Source of the DNA: Hoeflea_A sp965228785
GTDB lineage: Bacteria > Pseudomonadota > Alphaproteobacteria > Rhizobiales > Rhizobiaceae
NCBI GenBank assembly: GCA_965228785.1
Contig: CBDDIF010000001.1
Location: forward strand, 2,604,001-2,668,000
DNA: 64,000 nucleotides
Direction: 5' to 3'
Shown: positions 41,247-51,424 of the stretch, in pieces
Position numbering within the stretch: position 1 is the stretch's first letter
How the letters are laid out: each line of letters opens with the position of its first letter
Program-made: the position numbers and the translations under genes
The notes under the pieces: model-generated
Databases searched by the model: none
The model's input: the letters and a program-made list of their open reading frames with translations, nothing else
Told to the model about the DNA's origin: nothing

Positions 41247-44162
41247 ATGAAGTTGAATGTCCTCGCAGGAGATTTTGTTTCCATCCCACCGGAACATGCC
41301 GATCTGGAGGTCGCCGGGCTGACCGCGGACAGTCGGAACGTCCAGCCGGGGTTCGTTTTTGCGGCACTGCCGGGTCATGAGCGGGACGGCACCGACTACA
41401 TCGCCGATGCAGTGCATCGCGGAGCCTGTGCGGTGTTCGCTGCCTCTGCCCGTGACATTGAAGATCCCGGTGTGCCCGTGATCAGAGCTGACGACCCGCG
41501 GATCTTGCTGGCCCAGGCTGCGGCGCGATATTACGGCGTTCAACCAGACATCATGGTGGCGGTCACGGGAACGGCCGGAAAGACGTCCGTTGCCTCCTTT
41601 ACCCGTCAGATCTGGCAGCGTGCCGGTCTGCCGGCTGCGATGATCGGAACGACCGGAGTGGTGTCGCCGAACCGCACGGAATACGCCCAGTTGACGACGC
41701 CCGACCAGGTGCATTTGCACAGCCTGCTGAAGGAACTGGCCGAAGAAGGCGTGACACGGGCCGCCATGGAGGCCTCAAGCCATGGGCTCGACCAGCATCG
41801 GCTCGATGGTGTGCGGCTGACAGCGGGCGCTTTCACCAATCTCGGGCGGGATCACCTGGACTACCATCCCGACGAAGAAGCCTATTTTGCCGCAAAGATG
41901 CGGCTGTTCAATTCGCTGCTGCCGCCGGGAAGCCCGGCGGTGATCTTCAGCGACGACAAATGGTCCGGAAGAGCCATGGACGTAGCTCGCAATGCCGGAC
42001 TGCGGGTGCTGACAGTTGGACGCAATGGTGGATTTCTGACGCTCAAGCGGGTGGAGCACCAACGGCACAGGCAGGTTGCCGAAATTCACCATGACGGAGC
42101 GATCTATCACGTGACCGTGCCGTTGGCTGGCGACTTCCAGCTGTCGAACGCGTTGGTCGCGGCTGGGCTCGCCATCGCGACGGGCGTGCCACCCGGTGAG
42201 GCGATCGCGGCACTGGAGCATCTGCAAGGTGCTCCCGGCCGGCTTGAGCTTGTTGTCGCAACCGACAAAAGCGTTCCGGCCTATGTCGATTATGCGCACA
42301 AGCCCGAAGCCCTTGAACACGTGCTGCGCTCAGTGCGGCCATTCACGACAGGTCGGATTGTGCTGGTGTTCGGATGTGGTGGCGACCGCGACCGGGGCAA
42401 GCGTCCGATCATGGGAGATATCGCCGCACGGTTGGCGGACGTTGTCATTGTCACTGACGACAATCCACGCAGCGAGGATCCCGCGGCGATCCGTGGGGAA
42501 ATCCTGGCAGCAGCACCCGGAGCCATTGAAATCGACGATCGGGCGCGTGCCATCGATCATGCCGTGTCGCTGGTCGAGGAGGGCGATACACTGCTGGTGG
42601 CCGGGAAGGGACATGAGCAGGGTCAGACGGTTGGCGACAAGGTGCTGCCATTCTCCGACCACGAAGAAATTCGCCGGGCTGTCTCAGCACTGGCGGAGAG
42701 ACTGTGGCTGTGGAATTGCAGGGACCTGGTCGATGCGATGAACGGCCGGCCGGTCGGCAATCTGCCTGACGGCATTACCGGTATTTCCATCGACAGCCGG
42801 TCTGTCAGCAAAGGCGATGCCTTCTTTGCCATCAAGGGCGATCGTTTCGATGGCCATGATTTCTGCGGTGCCGCGCGCGCCAATGGCGCTTCCGTTCTGG
42901 TTGTCTCGGAGGCCAAGCTGCCGGCGATGGGCCGGCTTGCCGCGCCGATGATCGTCGTCAATGACGTCCTCGAAGCGCTGGGAAAACTGGGCGTGGCAGC
43001 CCGGGCGCGCAGCAAGGCTCAGATCGTCGCCGTGACTGGCTCGGTGGGCAAGACGACGACCAAGGAAATGCTGCGCCAAGTGCTTGAGGCACAGGGCAGC
43101 GTGCATGCCTCGGTTGCCTCTTTCAACAATCACTGGGGTGTTCCGCTGACGCTGGCCCGGATGCCGCGCGACGCCCGGTTTGGTGTGTTCGAAATAGGCA
43201 TGAACCATGCCGGCGAAATCCGACCACTGGTGAAGATGGTACGTCCGCATGTGGCTGTGGTCACAGCCATTGCCGCAGCCCATCTCGGGCATTTCAACAG
43301 CCTTGACGAAATCGCCGCGGCCAAGGCCGAGATCTTCGAAGGAGTCGAGAGCGGCGGGACTGCCCTGCTCAATCGGGACAGCGAGAAATTTGACCTTTTG
43401 ACGCAACTCGCCAGCGGCTGCGGTATTGACCATGTGATGGCCTTCGGCGAAGCCGAACAGGCAGATATTCGCCTGCTTTCTTTCGAACCATCCGCAAATG
43501 GCTCGCGGATACGCGCCGACATCGCGGGCGACATGGTCGAGGTGTCGATCGGGTTGCCTGGCAGGCATATCGCACAGAATGCATTGGCGGTTCTCGGCGC
43601 AGCGAAATGCGTCGGGGCGGATGTCGACATGGCAGCACGGGCGCTTGGGAGCATTGAAGCGGCCAAGGGTCGCGGAGTGCGCTATGTCCTTGCCGTCGGC
43701 GATGGCCGTGTCACCCTGATCGACGAAAGCTACAACGCCAATCCGGCTTCAATGCGTGCGGCGATCGCGTTGCTGCGCGACACACCTGTCGTAGAGCCGG
43801 GTCGACGGATCGCAGTGCTTGGCGACATGCTGGAACTCGGATCTTTTTCACAAGAACTGCACGGGGATCTGGCCGGTCCGCTGACGGGAGCCGGGACAGA
43901 CCTGGTGCTGCTCGCCGGACCGGAGATCAAGGTGCTCGAAGACCGACTCGCTGACACGCTCACCTGCCAGCATGAAGAAACCGCAGATGAATTGCTGCCC
44001 GTGCTGCTTGAGACCATTCGGCCGGGCGACGTGATCATGATCAAATCGTCCAAGGGGATCGGTTTTTCCCGGCTCGTTGCCGCCCTGCTTGACAAGTATC
44101 CGTCTCTATCCGATGGCGGGTCGGGGAACAAATCGGGTCCGGGGGATGCCGCTGCATGTTAA
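41247..44162 (+). CDS. murE-murF: Fused MurE-MurF: UDP-MurNAc-tripeptide synthetase and UDP-MurNAc-pentapeptide synthetase
   Basis: One uninterrupted frame of 971 residues carries two Mur ligases. Residues 1 to about 482 are MurE (P-loop TGTAGKTS at 107-114; DNPR at 405-408, the signature for adding meso-diaminopimelate). Residues about 486-971 are MurF (starting LWLWNCRDLVDAMNGRP; P-loop TGSVGKTTT at 597-605; NHWGVPLTLARMP; DESYNANP), which adds D-Ala-D-Ala. There is no stop, Shine-Dalgarno sequence or ATG at the junction. MurE and MurF act in successive steps, so fusion could channel the intermediate. Such fusions are known in a few bacteria (for example Bordetella) but are unusual for this group. 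A sequencing indel is the alternative. Confidence 0.92.
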   Translation: MKLNVLAGDFVSIPPEHADLEVAGLTADSRNVQPGFVFAALPGHERDGTDYIADAVHRGACAVFAASARDIEDPGVPVIRADDPRILLAQAAARYYGVQPDIMVAVTGTAGKTSVASFTRQIWQRAGLPAAMIGTTGVVSPNRTEYAQLTTPDQVHLHSLLKELAEEGVTRAAMEASSHGLDQHRLDGVRLTAGAFTNLGRDHLDYHPDEEAYFAAKMRLFNSLLPPGSPAVIFSDDKWSGRAMDVARNAGLRVLTVGRNGGFLTLKRVEHQRHRQVAEIHHDGAIYHVTVPLAGDFQLSNALVAAGLAIATGVPPGEAIAALEHLQGAPGRLELVVATDKSVPAYVDYAHKPEALEHVLRSVRPFTTGRIVLVFGCGGDRDRGKRPIMGDIAARLADVVIVTDDNPRSEDPAAIRGEILAAAPGAIEIDDRARAIDHAVSLVEEGDTLLVAGKGHEQGQTVGDKVLPFSDHEEIRRAVSALAERLWLWNCRDLVDAMNGRPVGNLPDGITGISIDSRSVSKGDAFFAIKGDRFDGHDFCGAARANGASVLVVSEAKLPAMGRLAAPMIVVNDVLEALGKLGVAARARSKAQIVAVTGSVGKTTTKEMLRQVLEAQGSVHASVASFNNHWGVPLTLARMPRDARFGVFEIGMNHAGEIRPLVKMVRPHVAVVTAIAAAHLGHFNSLDEIAAAKAEIFEGVESGGTALLNRDSEKFDLLTQLASGCGIDHVMAFGEAEQADIRLLSFEPSANGSRIRADIAGDMVEVSIGLPGRHIAQNALAVLGAAKCVGADVDMAARALGSIEAAKGRGVRYVLAVGDGRVTLIDESYNANPASMRAAIALLRDTPVVEPGRRIAVLGDMLELGSFSQELHGDLAGPLTGAGTDLVLLAGPEIKVLEDRLADTLTCQHEETADELLPVLLETIRPGDVIMIKSSKGIGFSRLVAALLDKYPSLSDGGSGNKSGPGDAAAC

Positions 44163-45259
44163 TCTGGCTAGTAGAATTTGCCGATCAATTACAGATCTTC
44201 AATCTTTTCAGATACCTGACTTTCCGAAGCGGGGCCGCGACCGTAACCTCGGCGCTGTTCGTCTTCATCTTCGGCCCGCGAATCATAGCGATGCTGAGCA
44301 TTCGCCAGGGGCGGGGGCAACCCATCCGGGCCGACGGACCGCAAACCCATTTCAGGAAGGCCGGCACACCGACCATGGGCGGTCTGATCATGCTGAGCGG
44401 CATTGTGCTGAGCTCGTTGCTGTGGGCCAACCTGTCGAACGCTTTTGTCGTGACGACTTTGCTGGTGACGCTGGCCTTCGGCCTGATCGGTTTCTACGAT
44501 GACTACCTTAAGGTTACCCAACAGTCGCATCGTGGCTTCTCGGGCAAGCTGCGACTGATTTTCGAGTTCATCATCGCTGGCCTGGCCGTGTACTTCATCA
44601 TGCGCGCTTCAGCGGTGGCTATTGGTGACGGCAATACGCACTACGCGACATCCCTTACTGTTCCGTTTTTCAAGGATTTCTTCCTCGATTTGGGCTGGTT
44701 CTACATCGTTCTCGGCGCCTTCGTCGTTGTCGGCGCCGGCAATGCCGTGAACCTGACGGACGGTCTCGACGGGTTGGCCATTGTTCCGGTGATGATTGCG
44801 GCGGCTTCATTCGGCGTTATCGCCTATCTGGCCGGCAACGCCGTGTTTTCCAATTACCTGCAGATCAATTTCGTACCCGGAACCGGGGAGCTTTCCGTGG
44901 TGCTCGGCGCGGTGATCGGAGCCGGGCTTGGGTTCCTGTGGTTCAATGCACCACCGGCGGCAATCTTCATGGGCGACACCGGCTCGCTGGCCCTTGGCGG
45001 CTTGATTGGCACTGTCGCGGTGGCCACCAAGCACGAAATCGTCATGGTCATCATCGGTGGCCTGTTCGTGATGGAAGCCCTGTCGGTGATCATACAGGTG
45101 CTTTCTTTCAAACTGACCGGCAAACGCATCTTCCTGATGGCGCCGATCCACCACCATTTCGAACGGCTCGGCTGGACGGAAAGCCAGATCGTGATCCGCT
45201 TCTGGATCATTTCGGTGGGGCTCGCCATGGTGGGGCTGGCCACGCTCAAGTTGCGGTAA
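44156..45259 (+). CDS. mraY: Phospho-N-acetylmuramoyl-pentapeptide-transferase MraY
   Basis: Membrane enzyme of 367 residues with about ten helices that makes lipid I from UDP-MurNAc-pentapeptide and undecaprenyl phosphate. Conserved cytosolic loops are intact: GRGQPIRADGPQTHFRKAGTPTMGG, GFYDDYLKV (DDxxK), GNAVNLTDGLDGLA, FMGDTGSLALGG and APIHHHFE. The start overlaps the end of murE-murF by 7 bases, consistent with coupled translation. Confidence 0.96.
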   Translation: MLIWLVEFADQLQIFNLFRYLTFRSGAATVTSALFVFIFGPRIIAMLSIRQGRGQPIRADGPQTHFRKAGTPTMGGLIMLSGIVLSSLLWANLSNAFVVTTLLVTLAFGLIGFYDDYLKVTQQSHRGFSGKLRLIFEFIIAGLAVYFIMRASAVAIGDGNTHYATSLTVPFFKDFFLDLGWFYIVLGAFVVVGAGNAVNLTDGLDGLAIVPVMIAAASFGVIAYLAGNAVFSNYLQINFVPGTGELSVVLGAVIGAGLGFLWFNAPPAAIFMGDTGSLALGGLIGTVAVATKHEIVMVIIGGLFVMEALSVIIQVLSFKLTGKRIFLMAPIHHHFERLGWTESQIVIRFWIISVGLAMVGLATLKLR

Positions 45260-45263
45260 CACG

Positions 45264-46673
45264 ATGATTGCGGCGACAGCGTTCAATGGTAAAAAGGTTG
45301 CCCTGTTCGGACTCGGTGGGTCGGGAAACGCTACGGCCCATGCGCTGCTCCAGGGTGGTGCCGACGTTGTCGCCTGGGACGACAATCCCGCGCGAATAGA
45401 CGAAGCCCGGGAGGCCGGCATTCCAGTCGGCGACCTTCGCCAGGCCGAGTGGTCCAGTCTTTCCGCGCTGGTACTGGCACCCGGCGTCCCGCTGACCCAT
45501 CCAAAACCGCACTGGTGTGTCGACCTTGCCCGCGCTGCCGGCGTTGAAATCATCGGTGACATCGAGTTGTTCGTGCGGCAACGGCGTCGCGATGCGCCCG
45601 ACTGCCCGTTTATCGCCGTGACGGGCACCAACGGAAAATCAACTACAACGGCCTTGATCGCCCACATTCTTGCTGAAGCGGGTCGCGACACCCAGCTTGG
45701 CGGCAATATCGGAACGGCAGTCCTGACGCTGGAGCCGCCAAAGCCCGGCCGGTTCTATGTGGTCGAATGTTCGTCCTATCAGATCGACCTGGCTCCATCG
45801 ATCAACCCGACCGCGGGCATTTTGCTCAACCTGACGCCGGACCACCTCGACCGGCACGGCACGATGCAGCACTACGCCGATGTGAAGGAAAGGCTGGTGG
45901 CCGGCAGCGACCTGGCCATTGTCGGAACCGACGACTACTGGTGCATGCTGATCGCGGATCGGTTGGAGCGGGCCTCCACCCGGGTTATCCGTATCTCCAA
46001 GCGCGAGGTCCTGGCCGACGGATATTTCGCGAAGGGCAGCCAAATCATGGAGGCCCATGGCGGGAGGGCCGAACCGGTCGCCGACCTCGATGGTATAGCC
46101 ACAATGCGCGGTGCCCACAATGCTCAGAATGCCGCGGCCGCCATCGCCGCCTGTGTTGCCGTCGGATTGACCGAGCAGGAAATCATCGCCGGTCTTGCAA
46201 GTTTCAGCGGGCTCAAGCACCGCATGCAGCCGGTAGCGCGACGGGGCCGGGTACTCTTCGTCGACGATTCCAAGGCAACCAATGCCGATGCCGCCGCTCC
46301 GGCGCTGGCAAGTTTCGAACGCATATACTGGATTGCCGGCGGGTTGCCAAAGGAAGGCGGTCTGCACGGACTTTCCGGTCTCTTCAAGAACATCGCGAAA
46401 GCCTATCTGATTGGTGAGGCGGCGCCTTCGTTTGCGGCTACGCTTGGCGATAACGTTCCCTACGAGATCGCCGGTACGCTGGACCGGGCGGTCAATCGCG
46501 CCGCCGAGGACGCGGAGCAGGATAATCATGACGAGCCGGTGGTTCTGCTCTCCCCGGCTTGCGCAAGCTTCGACCAGTACAAGAATTTTGAGATACGAGG
46601 AAACGCCTTTGTCGGGCATGTCGCATCGCTTCCGCGGGTGACGATGCTCGTTGAGCCACGGGAGACGGGATAA
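45264..46673 (+). CDS. murD: UDP-N-acetylmuramoyl-L-alanine--D-glutamate ligase MurD
   Basis: Cytosolic ligase of 469 residues adding D-Glu to UDP-MurNAc-L-Ala. The N-terminal uridine domain (KVALFGLGGSGNATAHAL) is followed by the ATP P-loop VTGTNGKSTTTALI, the NLTPDHLDRHGTMQHYADVK motif and the C-terminal FVDDSKATNADAAAPAL with WIAGGLPKEGG. It starts 4 bases after mraY. The stop shares a base with the next start (ftsW at 46673). Confidence 0.96.
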   Translation: MIAATAFNGKKVALFGLGGSGNATAHALLQGGADVVAWDDNPARIDEAREAGIPVGDLRQAEWSSLSALVLAPGVPLTHPKPHWCVDLARAAGVEIIGDIELFVRQRRRDAPDCPFIAVTGTNGKSTTTALIAHILAEAGRDTQLGGNIGTAVLTLEPPKPGRFYVVECSSYQIDLAPSINPTAGILLNLTPDHLDRHGTMQHYADVKERLVAGSDLAIVGTDDYWCMLIADRLERASTRVIRISKREVLADGYFAKGSQIMEAHGGRAEPVADLDGIATMRGAHNAQNAAAAIAACVAVGLTEQEIIAGLASFSGLKHRMQPVARRGRVLFVDDSKATNADAAAPALASFERIYWIAGGLPKEGGLHGLSGLFKNIAKAYLIGEAAPSFAATLGDNVPYEIAGTLDRAVNRAAEDAEQDNHDEPVVLLSPACASFDQYKNFEIRGNAFVGHVASLPRVTMLVEPRETG

Positions 46674-47830
46674 TGGTGAGTCGAGCCGAGAGGGGACCGG
46701 TGGCGGACTGGTTCTGGACGATCGACCGGACGTTGCTGGCAGTATTCGTTGTGCTGTTCGGGCTGGGTTTCATGCTGTCCTTTGCAGCCAGCCCCGGCGT
46801 GGCCGAACGGTTGAACATCGATAGCCTCCACTTCATCAAGCGGCACGCGCTGTTCATATTTCCGGCGCTGGGAATCATGATCGGACTGTCGTTTCTGTCG
46901 CCACGCCAGGTGCGACGAGGGGCGCTGTTGCTGCTTGCCGGGTCCATCGTCCTGATGGTGTTCACCCAGTTCTACGGCTTCGAGGCGAAGGGATCGCGCC
47001 GATGGTTCTCGGTCATGGGCTTCTCCGTACAGCCGTCCGAATTCCTGAAGCCGGGCTTCATCATTATCTGCGCCTGGCTGTTTTCGGAGCATTCGCGGCA
47101 TCCGGACATTCCCGGCAACCTGTTCGCCATCATCCTCTACGGTATCATCGTGGCGTTGCTGGTGGCTCAGCCGGATTTCGGCCAGACGATTCTCGTTACC
47201 ATTTCCTGGGGCACGCTGTTCTTCATGGCCGGCATGCCCTGGTTCTGGATAATCCTTCTGGCCGGGATGGCCGTGGGCATGTTCGTAACCGCCTATTTCG
47301 TCTTTCCCCATGTTGCCGGTCGCATCGACCGTTTCTGGACTGGCGAGGGCGATACGCACCAGGTGGATACGGCGCGTGAGGCGATCGTGCGCGGGGACTG
47401 GTTCGGGCAGGGGCCGGGCGAGGGCACCATCAAACGCATCCTGCCGGACAGCCACACGGACTTCATATTCTCCGTTGCTGCGGAGGAGTTTGGCATTCTT
47501 TTTTGCCTGGCGATGGTGGCTATCTTCACCTTCATCGTGCTGCGCGGTCTGCGCCATGCCAACCGCGATGGCGATGAATTCACCCGGCTGGCAATCGCCG
47601 GCCTGACCATGCTCATCGGCCTTCAGTCGATGATCCATATCGGCGTCAATCTTGAACTGCTGCCTGCCAAGGGCATGACGCTGCCGCTGATCTCCTACGG
47701 TGGTTCATCGATGCTGGCGATTTCGATTACTGCGGGTTTCCTGCTGGCGTTGACGCGACGCAATCCCGAAAAGCGTGCGACCGGCCGGATGAAACATTTC
47801 GGGCCGCTGTCCGCAGCCGAGCACGGCTGA
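46673..47830 (+). CDS. ftsW: Septal peptidoglycan glycosyltransferase FtsW
   Basis: SEDS-family membrane protein of 385 residues with ten helices, polymerising lipid II at the septum with FtsI. Signature segments: GSRRWFSVMGFSVQPSEFLKPGFI, VAQPDFGQTILV, the GQGPGEGTIKRILPDSHTDFIFSVAAEEFG loop, which includes the catalytic Asp region, and GMTLPLISYGGSSMLA. The position between murD and murG is the standard dcw order. Confidence 0.96.
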   Translation: MVSRAERGPVADWFWTIDRTLLAVFVVLFGLGFMLSFAASPGVAERLNIDSLHFIKRHALFIFPALGIMIGLSFLSPRQVRRGALLLLAGSIVLMVFTQFYGFEAKGSRRWFSVMGFSVQPSEFLKPGFIIICAWLFSEHSRHPDIPGNLFAIILYGIIVALLVAQPDFGQTILVTISWGTLFFMAGMPWFWIILLAGMAVGMFVTAYFVFPHVAGRIDRFWTGEGDTHQVDTAREAIVRGDWFGQGPGEGTIKRILPDSHTDFIFSVAAEEFGILFCLAMVAIFTFIVLRGLRHANRDGDEFTRLAIAGLTMLIGLQSMIHIGVNLELLPAKGMTLPLISYGGSSMLAISITAGFLLALTRRNPEKRATGRMKHFGPLSAAEHG

Positions 47831-47831
47831 T

Positions 47832-48950
47832 ATGGCGGGGCTCGTGCTGCTATCGGCCGGCGGAACCGGCGGCCACCTGTTTCCAGCGGAGGCGCTGGCG
47901 CATGAATTGCGGGCGCGCGGTCATGCGGTGCATCTGGTGACCGACCGTCGGGCAGAGCGGTTCGCCGGCAGCTTTCCGGCTGATGAAATCCATGTCGTTG
48001 CTTCGGCGACGATCACATCGAAGAATCCCATTGCCCTGATGCGTACCGGCATCGCGCTGTTTCGCGGTCTGCGGGAATCCGGACGTCTGCTGGCAAGGCT
48101 TCGACCGGCCGCGGTTGTCGGCTTTGGCGGCTATCCGACATTGCCGCCATTGATGGGGGCGGCGCGGGCCGGTATCCCGGCCATGATCCAGGAACAGAAC
48201 GCCGTCATGGGGCGCGCCAATCGCTTCCTGGCGGGGCGGGTCAACCGCATAGCCGGCGGATTCCTCAAGCCGGACGGCGCTTTCGCCGACAAGATCGTGA
48301 CCACCGGAAACCCGGTGCGTCCCGATGTGCTGAAAGCGTCGCAGACCCCGTACGATCCGTGGGAGGGGGAGGGGTCGTTTCGACTGTTGGCGTTCGGCGG
48401 CAGCCAGGGTGCCCGCTTCTTTTCCGAAGTGATGCCGGCAACCATAGATCTCCTGCCGGATGATCTTCGAAAGCGACTGAAAATGACCCAGCAGGCTCGT
48501 CCCGAAGATCTCGAGTCAGTGCAAAAGCACTATCGCGAGGCCGGAATCGAAGCGGTGATATCTCCGTTCTTCGACAACATGGCTGAGCGTTTGGCGACGG
48601 CCCATCTGATCATCAGCCGTTCAGGCGCGTCGACGGTTTCCGAAATCGCCGTGGTCGGTCGCCCGGCGATCCTCGTTCCGTTTCCACATGCCCTTGATCA
48701 CGATCAGGCTGCGAATGCCGCTGCCCTCGAGGCGCAGGGTGGAGCACGCGTTGTTCAGCAATCTGAGCTGTCACCTGAAACGCTTGCGTCGATGTTGCAG
48801 GAACTCGCTTCTCGTCCGGACGATCTGGCAACCATGGCGGCCAATGCCAAGAGTGTCGGTTCGCCGGATGCCGCGCGCTTGCTTGCCGATCTGGTAGAAG
48901 ATATGGCTGGCGATCGGACGTCGCCGCAGCAACAGGAAGCAACGCAATGA
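47832..48950 (+). CDS. murG: UDP-GlcNAc:lipid I N-acetylglucosaminyltransferase MurG
   Basis: Peripheral membrane glycosyltransferase of 372 residues (GT28) converting lipid I to lipid II. It shows the glycine loop SAGGTGGHLFPAEALA, the GFGGYPTLPPL motif, the second loop LLAFGGSQGARFFSEVMP and the donor-binding ISRSGASTVSEIAVVGRPAILVPFPHALDHDQAANA. It starts 2 bases after ftsW and overlaps murC by 4 bases. Confidence 0.96.
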   Translation: MAGLVLLSAGGTGGHLFPAEALAHELRARGHAVHLVTDRRAERFAGSFPADEIHVVASATITSKNPIALMRTGIALFRGLRESGRLLARLRPAAVVGFGGYPTLPPLMGAARAGIPAMIQEQNAVMGRANRFLAGRVNRIAGGFLKPDGAFADKIVTTGNPVRPDVLKASQTPYDPWEGEGSFRLLAFGGSQGARFFSEVMPATIDLLPDDLRKRLKMTQQARPEDLESVQKHYREAGIEAVISPFFDNMAERLATAHLIISRSGASTVSEIAVVGRPAILVPFPHALDHDQAANAAALEAQGGARVVQQSELSPETLASMLQELASRPDDLATMAANAKSVGSPDAARLLADLVEDMAGDRTSPQQQEATQ

Positions 48951-50362
48951 AAATGCCGCAGAACATCGGCCTGGTGCATTTCGTCGGGATCGGCGGCATC
49001 GGCATGAGCGGCATTGCCGAAATGCTGAACAACCTCGGGCACCGGGTGCAGGGTTCGGACATTTCCGATAACGCCAATGTGCAGCGGCTGCGCGGCAAGG
49101 GTATTCCGGTCGCCATCGGTCATGACGGCGACAATCTTGGCGACGCGGAAGTTGTGGTCGTTTCTACGGCCATTCGCCATGACAATCCGGAGCTGCGGGC
49201 AGCGCGTGAACGCAGCCTGCCGATTGTGCGGCGCGCCGAAATGCTGGCCGAGCTGATGCGATTTCGCAATTCCGTGGCGATCGGCGGCACCCACGGCAAG
49301 ACCACCACGACTTCGATGGTTGCAACGCTGCTCGATGCCGGCGGGCTTGACCCGACCGTCATCAATGGCGGGATCATCAACGCCTATGGTACCAACGCCC
49401 GCATGGGCGACGGCGAGTGGATGGTGGTCGAGGCTGACGAGTCCGACGGCACCTTTCTCAAATTGCCAGCCGATGTGGCGGTGGTGACCAATGTCGACCC
49501 CGAACATCTGGATTTCTACGGCACCTTTGACAAGGTGCGTGAAGCCTTCGCCCAATTCGTCGAGAACGTGCCGTTTTACGGTTTCGGCGTGATGTGTCTT
49601 GACCATCCGGAAGTCCAGTCGCTGGTCGCCGCTATCGACGACCGGCGGATCGTTACCTATGGCGAAAACCCGCAGGCCGACGTGCGATATTCCAACCTGC
49701 GCATGGAGGGTGCGACGTCGATTTTCGACATCCATATCCGCATGCGCAAGACCGGCGAGACCATTGAGATTCCCGATCTGCGTTTGCCCATGCCAGGGCG
49801 GCACAACGTCTCCAACGCGACGGCGGCCATTGCGGTCGCTCATGAGTTGGGTCTTGGACCGGACGCGATTGCCAACGGCTTGGCTGCCTTTGGCGGCGTC
49901 AAACGCCGGTTCACCCATGTCGGCCAATGGGGTGGTGCCGATATCTTCGACGACTACGGCCATCACCCGGTCGAAATCCGGGCGGTTCTGTCAGCGGCGC
50001 GGGATGCCTGTCAGGGGCGCGTGATCGCCATTGCTCAGCCGCACCGCTACACCCGCCTTGCCAGCCTGTTCGACGATTTCGCCGCCTGTTTCAACGACGC
50101 CGACCTGGTGGCGATCGCTCCGGTATTTGCCGCCGGTGAGGAGCCGATCGACGGGGTCACTTCGGAGGAACTGGTTTCGCGCATGAAAGCGGCCGGACAC
50201 CGGGATGCGCGTGTGCTGGAAGGGCCCGAGGGACTGGCGCCCCTGGTGCGGGCCGAGGCGAAACCCGGCGACTTCGTTGTTTGTCTCGGCGCTGGCAGCA
50301 TCACCGGTTGGGCCGCGGGGTTGCAGGCCGAACTCGAGACGCTGGACCGGGAAGCATCATGA
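48947..50362 (+). CDS. murC: UDP-N-acetylmuramate--L-alanine ligase MurC
   Basis: First amino-acid-adding ligase of the pathway, 471 residues. Motifs: VHFVGIGGIGMSGIAEML (uridine domain), GGTHGKTTTTSMVATLLD (ATP P-loop), VTNVDPEHLDFYGTFD and the C-terminal DDYGHHPVEIRAVLSAAR with IAQPHRYTRL. It overlaps murG at its start and murB at its end, so translation is coupled along the cluster. Confidence 0.96.
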   Translation: MKMPQNIGLVHFVGIGGIGMSGIAEMLNNLGHRVQGSDISDNANVQRLRGKGIPVAIGHDGDNLGDAEVVVVSTAIRHDNPELRAARERSLPIVRRAEMLAELMRFRNSVAIGGTHGKTTTTSMVATLLDAGGLDPTVINGGIINAYGTNARMGDGEWMVVEADESDGTFLKLPADVAVVTNVDPEHLDFYGTFDKVREAFAQFVENVPFYGFGVMCLDHPEVQSLVAAIDDRRIVTYGENPQADVRYSNLRMEGATSIFDIHIRMRKTGETIEIPDLRLPMPGRHNVSNATAAIAVAHELGLGPDAIANGLAAFGGVKRRFTHVGQWGGADIFDDYGHHPVEIRAVLSAARDACQGRVIAIAQPHRYTRLASLFDDFAACFNDADLVAIAPVFAAGEEPIDGVTSEELVSRMKAAGHRDARVLEGPEGLAPLVRAEAKPGDFVVCLGAGSITGWAAGLQAELETLDREAS

Positions 50363-51330
50363 CGGCGGCCGACGGAACAGCTCTCCTGCAGGCACTGTCG
50401 AGTGCATTCGATGGCCTGCGCGGACGGGTAACTGCGGATGCGCCAATGGCCGATGTGACCTGGTTGCAGGTGGGCGGGCCGGCACAAATTCTGTTCCAGC
50501 CAGCCGATGCCGATGACCTGGCGACACTGTTGCAGAAGTTACCCTCAGACATCCCGGTGATGACCGTGGGAGTCGGCTCCAACCTGCTCGTTCGCGACGG
50601 CGGAATTTCAGGTGTTGTGGTCCGTCTGTCAGCAAAGGGGTTCGGCCAGACCAACCAGATATCCGAAACGCGGATCGAAGCCGGTGCGGCTTGTCCGGAT
50701 AAGCGGCTGGCCGCGGCGGCGCATTTTGCCGGAATAGGCGGATTTCACTTCTATCATGGCATTCCCGGTTCGATCGGCGGTGCGCTGCGCATGAATGCCG
50801 GTGCCAACGGCACCGAAACCCAGGAAAGGGTCGTCGAGATTCACGCACTCGATCGGTCAGGAACCAAGCATGTTCTCAGCAAGGCCGACATGAATTACGC
50901 CTATCGTCACAGTGGTGCGCCGGCCGACCTGATTTTCACCCATGCTGTGTTCGAAGGGTACCGCGAAGAACAGGACGTGATCCGCACCGAAATGGAAGCC
51001 GTGCAGAATCACCGAGAATCAGTTCAGCCAATCCGCGAAAAGACCGGCGGCTCGACCTTCAAGAATCCGCCCGATACATCGGCCTGGAAAGAGATCGATG
51101 CGGCCGGATGCCGGGGGCTGATGATCGGCGGTGCTCAGATGTCGCCTATGCACTGCAACTTCATGATCAATACAGGGCCGGCCACTGCCTACGATCTTGA
51201 ATTGCTGGGCGAGACTGTCCGGGCCCGGGTGTTGGAGAACTCCGGCATTCGCCTTGAATGGGAAATCAAGCGGCTTGGCCTGTTTCGCGACGGGCAGATG
51301 GTTCAGGAGTTGTTGGGACGCCTGCTGTAG
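50359..51330 (+). CDS. murB: UDP-N-acetylenolpyruvoylglucosamine reductase MurB
   Basis: FAD enzyme of 323 residues reducing UDP-GlcNAc-enolpyruvate to UDP-MurNAc. It has WLQVGGPAQILFQPADADDL, VGVGSNLLVRDGG, GIPGSIGGALRMNAGANG, and the catalytic serine in KTGGSTFKNPPD. The tyrosine of the AYRHSGAP loop marks a type II-like enzyme. ATG 50359 overlaps the murC stop; the upstream in-frame extension is a murC shadow. It is the last dcw gene here. ddl, ftsQ, ftsA and ftsZ, which usually follow, are absent. Confidence 0.95.
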   Translation: MTAADGTALLQALSSAFDGLRGRVTADAPMADVTWLQVGGPAQILFQPADADDLATLLQKLPSDIPVMTVGVGSNLLVRDGGISGVVVRLSAKGFGQTNQISETRIEAGAACPDKRLAAAAHFAGIGGFHFYHGIPGSIGGALRMNAGANGTETQERVVEIHALDRSGTKHVLSKADMNYAYRHSGAPADLIFTHAVFEGYREEQDVIRTEMEAVQNHRESVQPIREKTGGSTFKNPPDTSAWKEIDAAGCRGLMIGGAQMSPMHCNFMINTGPATAYDLELLGETVRARVLENSGIRLEWEIKRLGLFRDGQMVQELLGRLL

Positions 51331-51424
51331 AAGACACTGCTGCCCTTCACCGGTTGTTAACGGAAACGGATTGTAAAGCCTGTCGTCATACACTGATTGT
51401 CAGGACCGTTGCCGCGGTGAATAG

